Positions 57,954-64,000 of a stretch of 64,000 nucleotides of DNA are shown here, in pieces (position 1 is the stretch's first letter; each line of letters begins with the position of its first letter). The notes under the pieces were generated by a model that did no database searches, was not told the DNA's origin, and saw nothing but the letters and a program-made list of their open reading frames with translations. The stretch is from Rhodococcus sp. HNM0563. Its GTDB lineage: Bacteria > Actinomycetota > Actinomycetes > Mycobacteriales > Mycobacteriaceae. The position numbers and the translations under genes are program-made. Location of the stretch: contig NZ_JAASAF010000005.1 of assembly GCF_012726195.1 (NCBI RefSeq), forward strand, positions 186,001 to 250,000, in the 5' to 3' direction.

Positions 57954-58003
57954 GTCACTGCCGGCCTTCGGCATACCGTGTCACTGCTGGCCTTCGGCAT
58001 ACC
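57954..58003. repeat. Tandem duplication of the 3' end of the ThDP-enzyme gene
   Basis: A 24-base unit is present at 57954-57977 and 57980-58003 (period 26, one mismatch). The right copy encodes the last residues (YAEGQQ) and stop of the ThDP enzyme on the minus strand. The left copy lies after that stop in the gap before the aldehyde dehydrogenase and repeats the YAEG codons and stop. Confidence 0.9.
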
Positions 58004-59687
58004 AGGTGCGGAATTCGTCGTAGCTCGGCATTTCTTCCGAGTTGGCCTTGGGATCCACGGCGACGTGGATGACGCCCGGCCTACCGCTGGCGTAGGCCCG
58101 CTTGATTGCGGGTGCAATGTCTTCGTCGCGTTCGACGTACTCGCCGTAGCAGCCGAAGCCTTCCGCGACCTTGTCGAGTCGGGTTTCCTTGCTCCAATGG
58201 ACGCCTGTCTCGAGTGAGTCGTGCCCGAAAGTGCGCTTGTAGACGCCGACTTCGAGACCCCAGGCGTAGTCGACACCGACGACACACACGAGGGGCAGAC
58301 CCACTCGCGCGGCCGTCTCCAGTTCGGCGATGTGGAACTGGAACGACGAGTCTCCGGTGATCAGCATCATCGGGCGCTTACCGCCGTCAGCGACACCGGC
58401 GCCGACAGCGTACGGGAGACCGGTGCCGAGGTGCCCGAAGTTCTGGTTCCACATCACGTCGTGCGGCTTGGCCTGCGAATAGGTCCAGCCGAAGATCGTG
58501 GTGGCGCCACCGTCGCGGACCATGATGCCGTCGGCGGGGAACGCCTTCGTGGCCTCGACGATCAGGCGAGCCGGATGCACGGGGGACATCCCGGACGGTG
58601 CGGTTTCGGCAAGTTCGGCGAGCTGTGCAGCCTCCTGCTTGATCCAGCCGTCGAGTTCGGGTGTCGGGGTACGCGGAGAATCCTTCAGTGCATCGACGAG
58701 CTGCGGGACGATCGCTCGTAGATCGCCGACCAACGGAACATCGATCGGGCGATTGACACCGATGGACGTCGGATCCTGCTCGATGAGGATCCACTTGCGG
58801 TTCGCTTCGTTCGCGACCCAGTGCCGACCACGTCCGAAGTGGACGGGCTCGCCGAGTTCGGTGCCGATGGCGAGACACAGGTCGGAGTTCACGACGGCAT
58901 CGATGGATGCTGCCGAGAAACCGTACGGGAAGGTGCGGTCCTCGAGGCCTTCGATGAAGGACGTACCACCGGACGTCTGGATGACCGGGCATGCCATGAG
59001 GTCGGCGAGTTCCTTGACGGACGCGCCTCCCCTGGCGGTGTGCACGCCGTGACCGACGAGGAGAACAGGTTGTTTTGCGGACCCGATCAAGTCGGCTGCC
59101 TCGGCGACCAGATCGGCTCCGGCGGTCTGGCCCACGAGGCGGTACTTCTCCGGGGGAAGGACGGGCGGAGCGTCGATCTCCTCGAGGATGACGTTCTGCG
59201 GGTACTCGATGTAGACCGGGCCGGGCGTGCCCGAGAGCGCCTTACGCAGGCCTTCGCGGATGATCTCGTCGGTCTGCTCGGGGTACTCGATGCTCGCGTG
59301 ATACTTCACGGAGTTCTCGACGAGCGCCATCTGCTGGACGAACTGGATACGACCACGCCGAACACGCTGTTCGGTGATGCGGGCGCGCTGACCACCGAGG
59401 AAGATCACCGGAGAGTTCTCGACCTTGGCACACATGATCGCCCCGGAAAGATTCGCGAGACCGGGGCCGAGCGTGCCGATACACACCGCGGCCTTGCCCG
59501 TCATGCGGGAGACGGCCTCCGCCATGAAACCGGCGGACTCCTCGTGATGGGGAGCCACCACATTCCAGCCGCGTTCCTCCGCGAGGCGGAACAGATGAAC
59601 GAAGTTCGGGTCAGGAATGCCGAAGAGCGTATTGATTCCTTCGGCTTCGAAGAGATCCAGAATTCGTTCGTAGACCTTAACTGACAT
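57981..59687 (-). CDS. Thiamine-diphosphate-dependent enzyme (acetolactate synthase-like)
   Basis: 568-residue ThDP enzyme with the three-domain layout of the acetolactate synthase/benzoylformate decarboxylase group. The catalytic Glu is in APHHEESAGFMAEA near residue 51, followed by GTLGPGLANLSGAI. The central domain is LVGHGVHTARGG...CPVIQTSGG. The C-terminal ThDP motif begins GDSSFQFHIAELETAARV but ends VGVDYAWGLE, so the usual Asn-Asn of GDG-x(26)-NN is Val-Asp. It may decarboxylate or cleave a 2-keto or 2-hydroxy acid derivative rather than make acetolactate; no small regulatory subunit gene is adjacent. GAGGGA site upstream. Confidence 0.88.
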   Translation of the reverse strand: MSVKVYERILDLFEAEGINTLFGIPDPNFVHLFRLAEERGWNVVAPHHEESAGFMAEAVSRMTGKAAVCIGTLGPGLANLSGAIMCAKVENSPVIFLGGQRARITEQRVRRGRIQFVQQMALVENSVKYHASIEYPEQTDEIIREGLRKALSGTPGPVYIEYPQNVILEEIDAPPVLPPEKYRLVGQTAGADLVAEAADLIGSAKQPVLLVGHGVHTARGGASVKELADLMACPVIQTSGGTSFIEGLEDRTFPYGFSAASIDAVVNSDLCLAIGTELGEPVHFGRGRHWVANEANRKWILIEQDPTSIGVNRPIDVPLVGDLRAIVPQLVDALKDSPRTPTPELDGWIKQEAAQLAELAETAPSGMSPVHPARLIVEATKAFPADGIMVRDGGATTIFGWTYSQAKPHDVMWNQNFGHLGTGLPYAVGAGVADGGKRPMMLITGDSSFQFHIAELETAARVGLPLVCVVGVDYAWGLEVGVYKRTFGHDSLETGVHWSKETRLDKVAEGFGCYGEYVERDEDIAPAIKRAYASGRPGVIHVAVDPKANSEEMPSYDEFRTWYAEGQQ

Positions 59688-60597
59688 GCGTATTTCCCTC
59701 CGTGGCTATCGCAAAGCTTCTCGTGATGTGGTCGACGTGGCCCGACACGGCGGGCAGGATCCACGGGTCGCTGGTGTCGCGGATGACATCGATGTTCTCG
59801 GCGACCTCGTCGATCGACCAGGACGGTCGATACACGCCCGGGGTCTCGGCGATGTAGACCTTCGCGACGCGGCCCGCGATGGCAGCGAACATTTCGCCGG
59901 TCACCGAGCAGGATTCGTGAGCGAGCCACCCGACGACAGGCGCCGCGAGTTCCGGCCCCATGGGTGGGTACGCAGAGGTATCGAGCCCCTCCGCCAATCG
60001 TGTCAGTGCCGCAGGAATGATCACGTTGGAGCGGACGCCGTGCTCTGCCCCTTCGATTGCCGCGACGTTCGACAATCCGATCATCCCTGCTTTCGACGCC
60101 GCGTAGTTGGCGACATTGGCGTTGCCGTAGATTCCGCCGATCGACGAGGTGAGCACGATCCTGCCGTATCCGGCTTCACACATCAGCGGAAATGCGGGGC
60201 GGACAACGTGGAACGCGCCTCGCAAGTGGACATCGAGCACCGCATCGAAATCTTCGTACGACATCTCGGTCAGCGACGCGTAGCGATTGTTGCCCGCATT
60301 GTGGATGAGGATGTCGATTCGGCCGTAGTTGTCGCGTGCGGCCTGAATGATCGCCTCGCCACCGTCTGCGGTTGCGACGGACTCGACGCACGCAACCGCC
60401 TCGCCGCCGGCGGCCCGGATCTCCCGGACCACATCCTCGGCCGGACCGGCGTCGAGATTTTCACCGTTGATCGCGGCCCCGGAGTCGTTGACCACGACCT
60501 TCGCCCCGAGCGATGCGAGCAGCAGTGCGTAGTCGCGTCCCAGCCCTCGTCCGGCGCCGGTGACGACGGCGACGCGGTCGTCGAATCGGAGTGTCAC
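59677..60597 (-). CDS. Short-chain dehydrogenase (MFE-2/3-hydroxyacyl-CoA dehydrogenase-like)
   Basis: 306-residue SDR with DRVAVVTGAGRGLGRDYALLLASLGAKVVVNDSG, a start that matches the (3R)-hydroxyacyl-CoA dehydrogenase domain of multifunctional enzyme type 2. It also shows ILIHNAGNNR, VLTSSIGGIYG and NYAASKAGMIGLSN (YxxxK). The C-terminal extension of about 70 residues is also MFE-2-like (VAKVYIAETPGVYRP). GTG start at 60597 shares four bases with the monooxygenase stop, and its stop overlaps the ThDP gene start by 11 bases. Confidence 0.88.
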   Translation of the reverse strand: MTLRFDDRVAVVTGAGRGLGRDYALLLASLGAKVVVNDSGAAINGENLDAGPAEDVVREIRAAGGEAVACVESVATADGGEAIIQAARDNYGRIDILIHNAGNNRYASLTEMSYEDFDAVLDVHLRGAFHVVRPAFPLMCEAGYGRIVLTSSIGGIYGNANVANYAASKAGMIGLSNVAAIEGAEHGVRSNVIIPAALTRLAEGLDTSAYPPMGPELAAPVVGWLAHESCSVTGEMFAAIAGRVAKVYIAETPGVYRPSWSIDEVAENIDVIRDTSDPWILPAVSGHVDHITRSFAIATEGNTHVS

Positions 60598-62420
60598 TTG
60601 TCGAGCACCAGCCCTTCCAGTTCGCCCGTGTCGCGCCACGCCTGAAGCAGGTCGCTCAGTTCGTAGAAGCCGCCCCAGAAGGGCTCACCCAGGAAGGATC
60701 GGCCGTTCGGTTCGCCCTCGCTGTTGTAGTAGCCGGGGGTGCATTCCGAGACGAATCGGCTGTTGTCGACGGTGTTGTCGCGGATGGTCTGGATCCAGGA
60801 CTCTTCGGCTTCGGCCGTGGGTTCGACGCGCGTGGCTCCGCGGGTCAGCGCTTCTTTCACGATGTAGGAGATGTGATCGGCCTGCTGCTCGAACATCAAG
60901 GTGGTGGCCGCGGTCACGCCGCCCTGGACGAATCCCGTGGCGAAATGGTTGGGGAAGCCGTGCGCCATGATGCCGTGCAGCGTGCGGAAGCCCTTGCCCC
61001 AGTGGTCGTAGAGCGAGACACCGCCACTGCCGGCGAACGGCTTGATGTCGAACTGGCGCTCGAGGGAGGTGGTGATCTCGAAACCGCTCGCGAAGACGAT
61101 GCAGTCGAACTCGTGCTCGACACCCCCCACGATGATGCCCTTCTCGGTGATGCGTTCGACACCTTGCGTGTCGGACACGTCGACGAGCGTGACGTTGGGC
61201 CGGTTGAACGTGGGCAGATACTCGTCGTTGAACACCGGCCGCTTGCACATGTTGCGGTAGTACGGTTTGAGTTTCTCTGCCGTCTCGGGGTCTTCGACGA
61301 TCGATTCGACCCGCTGGCGCAGCCGTTCCATCGCCCGATAGTCTTCGATCTCTTTGAGTTCCAAGAACTTCTCAGGGTCGGCGAGCGCAGCCCAGCCGTT
61401 CGTCTCGTTGAGCTTCGCGGCGAGGTTTCGGGAGACCTCGGTCCAGCCGTCACAGATGAGGTCCGGTTCGCCCGGGCTGTAGAACGCGAAAGCCGCATTG
61501 TGGAAGTTGCGCTGCCGCGCGTCGCGCCACCCGGGTTCGAGGGACTTCACCCATTCGGGGTCGGTCGGATAGTTGGCGCGTTCGAAGATGTACGACGGGG
61601 TGCGCTGGAAGACCGTCAGGTGCTTGGCGCCGCGTGCCAGGTGGGGGATCGCCTGGACCGCTGTCGATCCTGTTCCGATGATGGCAATCCGCTTGTCGCC
61701 GATCTTGTCCAGGCCGCCGTGGAGATCGCCGCCGGTGTAGTCGTAGTCCCAGCGGGCGGTGTGGAAGGTGTGTCCCTTGAACTCCGAGATACCGGGGATG
61801 CCGGGGAGTTTCGGCTTGTTGTAGGGGCCTTGGGCCATGATGATGAACCGGGCGCGGAGTTCGTCGCCGCGGTTCGTGCCGATGCGCCAGCGGTGGATCT
61901 CGTCGTCCCACTCGAGTGATTCGATCAGAGTGTGGAAAAGCGCGTGATCGTAGAACCCGAACTGTTTGCCGATGCGCTGAGCATGCTCGAAGCACTCGTC
62001 GCCCTTGGAGAACTTCTCCTTCGGCATGTACCCGGTCTCTTCGAGAAGCGGAAGGTAGCAGTAGGCGTCCGAGTCGATCTGGATGCCGGGGTACCGGTTC
62101 CAGTACCACACTCCTCCGAAATCGCCTCCCAATTCCACGATCCGGAAGTCGGTGACACCTGCCTGCTGGAGTCGGTGTGCCGCAATGAGACCGCAGAATC
62201 CGCCCCCGAGGATCACCACGTCGATCTCGTCGGTGAGTGGATCACGGGGCGTCACCGGGAGATGTGGATCCGCAGCGTAGAAATCGTCGAATCCGTCGCC
62301 GGTCTCGATGTACTGCTGCTGGCCGTCCGACCGAAGGCGCTTGTCGCGCTCGAGGAGATACTTCTGTCGTAAGGCTTCCTGATCGACGTCGGGTGTCGGC
62401 GTAGGCGCGCAGTTCTGCAT
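60594..62420 (-). CDS. Baeyer-Villiger-type FAD/NADPH monooxygenase
   Basis: 608-residue class B flavoprotein monooxygenase. FAD Rossmann motif DVVILGGGFCGLIAAHRL near residue 67, the Baeyer-Villiger fingerprint F-x-G-x3-H-x3-W as FKGHTFHTARW near residue 205, and the NADPH Rossmann motif IAIIGTGSTAVQAIPHLA near residue 228 are intact. An N-terminal region of about 60 residues (ALRQKYLLERDKRL) is like that of cyclododecanone/4-hydroxyacetophenone-type enzymes. Likely reaction: a ketone to an ester or lactone using O2. I use ATG 62420 with GAGGACA upstream. Confidence 0.92.
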   Translation of the reverse strand: MQNCAPTPTPDVDQEALRQKYLLERDKRLRSDGQQQYIETGDGFDDFYAADPHLPVTPRDPLTDEIDVVILGGGFCGLIAAHRLQQAGVTDFRIVELGGDFGGVWYWNRYPGIQIDSDAYCYLPLLEETGYMPKEKFSKGDECFEHAQRIGKQFGFYDHALFHTLIESLEWDDEIHRWRIGTNRGDELRARFIIMAQGPYNKPKLPGIPGISEFKGHTFHTARWDYDYTGGDLHGGLDKIGDKRIAIIGTGSTAVQAIPHLARGAKHLTVFQRTPSYIFERANYPTDPEWVKSLEPGWRDARQRNFHNAAFAFYSPGEPDLICDGWTEVSRNLAAKLNETNGWAALADPEKFLELKEIEDYRAMERLRQRVESIVEDPETAEKLKPYYRNMCKRPVFNDEYLPTFNRPNVTLVDVSDTQGVERITEKGIIVGGVEHEFDCIVFASGFEITTSLERQFDIKPFAGSGGVSLYDHWGKGFRTLHGIMAHGFPNHFATGFVQGGVTAATTLMFEQQADHISYIVKEALTRGATRVEPTAEAEESWIQTIRDNTVDNSRFVSECTPGYYNSEGEPNGRSFLGEPFWGGFYELSDLLQAWRDTGELEGLVLDK

Positions 62421-62449
62421 GTGAGTGTCCTCGGGTAAGGGGACGGGGT

Positions 62450-63829
62450 TCACGCGAGGTCGCGTGGTGCCCCGGTACCCATGTAGGTGGCGAGATTGTG
62501 GTGAAGGCTGACGACGCTGCGTTCGCGGTAGGGATTGGGAACCGGACCGGCGAAACCTCGCGACTTCATCCCCTTCTGAACGGCGGCCATATTGTCGAAG
62601 TCCTGAGGAAGCACGGTGCGCCAGCCGGGGTCGTCCTGTGGGGTGTACTCCCATTCCGTCTCCGGCTCCTCGCCGGGCGGGAACAGCTCGAACACGGCAG
62701 CTTCGAATATGCACTTGTCCGGGTCGGAACCGTAGGGGCGCACGCGATAGCACAGCATGTTGTTCGGGGCATGCCCGATCTGGAAGTTCGGGAAGATCTG
62801 CCATGCGGTACCGGCTTTTGCTACGTCTTCCGGCGCGATCGTCGGCCACGTGACTCCGCGAGCCTCGTCATCGCGTCGGGCTGACTCGAGCCAGTGCCGC
62901 ATCACCTGGTCGGGGGGTGTGCCCTCGGGGAGTTCGTCGACGAGGCGTCGTGCGGCCTGCACCAAAGTGTTCGTCGTATTGGTGTTCGCGTTCTCCCAGG
63001 TGAAGTTCTGCAACTGCATCGTCGAGATGCGTGCGTCGGGCCCGGATCCGACGCGGAGCTTGGCCTGGTTCTCGTCCATGCCCTTCGGTGCGTCGTACCC
63101 GATATTGCTGTGCTTACCCTGGTTTCGGGCCCAGCCGAGGAACGCTCCGAAGTTCATGAACTCGGGATGGGTGTAGGGGACGTGATAGGTCTCCATGAAT
63201 GCCTCGAGCGCAACCTTCCAGTTGCAGTCGAACACGAGCCATTTGCGCCACCGGTAGCGCATGTTCTCGAGCTGGAACGGGTCGAGCAGCGACGCGGCCG
63301 GTTCCAGGTAGTCGCGCAGCGGCTCACAGTCGGGATCCATGTTGATCCAGATCCAGCCGCCCCAGGTGTCGACGCGGACGTCCTTCAGATTTCGCTGCTG
63401 CGCCGACAGGCATCCTTTCCAGTCCTGGTCCTCGGGAGCGAATGTGTTGTTGCCCTCGAGGTCGTAGCGCCAACCGTGGAACCCGCACACGAATTGCCGG
63501 GCCTGTCCGCGAGCGTCGTGGGCGCCGTCGGGGACATCGACGAGGCTCCTGCCGCGGTGTGAACACACGTTGTGGTGGGCGCGGATGGTGTCCTCCGCGG
63601 TGCGCACGACGATGATCGAGTCATCGCAGATGTCGTAGGTGAGGTAATCGCCGACACGAGGAATCTCCTCGACACGGCCGACTTGCTGCCATATCTTGGC
63701 CCAGAGTTTGTCTCCTTCGGCCTTGGCGTAGTCGCGCGAGAGATATGCCTCGACGCCGATCGTCATCGGTTCGGAGAACGGTGCTGCCTCGGACGGGGTG
63801 TCTTTGATGTTGTCAACCGTGTCGGTCAT
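62450..63829 (-). CDS. Rieske non-haem iron oxygenase, alpha subunit
   Basis: 459-residue ring-hydroxylating-type oxygenase large subunit. The Rieske cluster ligands are C-S-H (NVCSHRGRSL) and C-x2-H (VCGFHGWRYDLEG), residues about 87-112. The catalytic mononuclear iron is in EAFMETYHVPYTHPEF with the two histidines near residues 215-220. The region between is of normal length. No beta subunit, ferredoxin or reductase gene is adjacent in the window, so partners must be elsewhere or beyond the right edge. GAGGAGGATC precedes the ATG. Confidence 0.92.
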   Translation of the reverse strand: MTDTVDNIKDTPSEAAPFSEPMTIGVEAYLSRDYAKAEGDKLWAKIWQQVGRVEEIPRVGDYLTYDICDDSIIVVRTAEDTIRAHHNVCSHRGRSLVDVPDGAHDARGQARQFVCGFHGWRYDLEGNNTFAPEDQDWKGCLSAQQRNLKDVRVDTWGGWIWINMDPDCEPLRDYLEPAASLLDPFQLENMRYRWRKWLVFDCNWKVALEAFMETYHVPYTHPEFMNFGAFLGWARNQGKHSNIGYDAPKGMDENQAKLRVGSGPDARISTMQLQNFTWENANTNTTNTLVQAARRLVDELPEGTPPDQVMRHWLESARRDDEARGVTWPTIAPEDVAKAGTAWQIFPNFQIGHAPNNMLCYRVRPYGSDPDKCIFEAAVFELFPPGEEPETEWEYTPQDDPGWRTVLPQDFDNMAAVQKGMKSRGFAGPVPNPYRERSVVSLHHNLATYMGTGAPRDLA

Positions 63830-63857
63830 GTGATCCTCCTCGTGAAACTGGGCTGAT

Positions 63858-64000
63858 TCAGCGAGTGATGGTGGCGCGGAATGTTTCGTCCTTGAGGAAC
63901 AGGGACGTGTGGTCAGCGCCCATGTGGGTCCATTTGAGGTTCAGGCCTCCGTCGACGAGCATCGTCTGTCCCGTGACATAGCCGGAGAGGTCCGAGAGCA
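63858..64000 (-). CDS. Short-chain dehydrogenase, C-terminal part (cut by window edge)
   Basis: Only the last 46 residues are visible. They contain LSDLSGYVTGQTMLVDGG, the classical SDR C-terminal motif, followed by a 26-residue tail (LKWTHMGADHTSLFLKDETF...) longer than usual. It lies 28 bases ahead of the Rieske gene in the transcription direction and is probably in the same operon, which therefore starts outside the window. Confidence 0.8.
   Translation of the reverse strand, partial: LSDLSGYVTGQTMLVDGGLNLKWTHMGADHTSLFLKDETFRATITR

Noticed and set aside
47229-64000. Genomic island with integrase or IS borders
   Set aside because: No transposase, integrase, tRNA or terminal repeats were seen at the left border, which abuts rlmN directly; the right border is outside the window.

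Overview
The window is a high-GC actinobacterial chromosome segment. Gene order, GTG/ATG start use with 4-base stop/start overlaps, and the presence of SepIVA, a DUF2469 protein and an LppW-type lipoprotein point to Mycobacteriales, most likely Rhodococcus or a close relative (Nocardiaceae). This is judged from synteny and protein character, not from a database search. No tRNA, rRNA, CRISPR array, insertion sequence or prophage was seen.

Left part (1-47.2 kb) is conserved housekeeping core in the order known from Mycobacterium, mostly on the + strand. It runs: pyc-rsmD-coaD-sepIVA-DUF177-rpmF-rnc-mutM-OsmC-acylphosphatase-smc-ftsY; amt-glnK-glnD; ffh-amidohydrolase; rpsP-khpA-rimM-trmD; an LppW-like lipoprotein (minus); tex; a membrane protein; rplS-lepB-rnhB-DUF2469; YraN-comM-dprA; a small hypothetical (minus); a siderophore-interacting protein; an MFS exporter (minus); xerC; an EspI/MinD-like ATPase; an M23-like exported protein (minus); rpsB-tsf; pyrH-frr-cdsA-methyltransferase; a CitE-like lyase (minus); rlmN. 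Together these supply ribosome assembly and translation factors, SRP-dependent export (ffh, ftsY, lepB), chromosome condensation and dimer resolution (smc, xerC), nitrogen sensing (amt, glnK, glnD), nucleotide and phospholipid synthesis, and DNA repair or uptake (mutM, dprA, comM).

Right part (47.2-64 kb) is accessory in character. Sixteen consecutive minus-strand genes, many overlapping by 4-11 bases, run off the right edge. Read in transcription order they are: a short-chain dehydrogenase (cut by the edge), a Rieske oxygenase alpha subunit, a Baeyer-Villiger-type flavin monooxygenase, an SDR, a ThDP-dependent enzyme, an aldehyde dehydrogenase, an NTF2/SnoaL-like protein, an SDR, a second NTF2-like protein, a TauD-type dioxygenase, an SDR, a carboxymuconolactone-decarboxylase-like protein, then a Liv-type ABC importer (binding lipoprotein, a LivH-LivM fusion permease, LivG, LivF). 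It looks like an import-plus-oxidation catabolic unit for a ketone-, alicyclic- or aromatic-type substrate that cannot be named from sequence. It is the best candidate here for an undescribed pathway.

Smaller signals worth a look: a perfect inverted pair of actinobacterial DnaA boxes upstream of rpsB; GAAAC repeats spaced near multiples of 11 bp upstream of amt (GlnR-like); short tandem duplications that copy the stop codon of two unrelated genes; a Cys in place of the catalytic His in the M23-like protein; and a leaderless-looking rlmN start.
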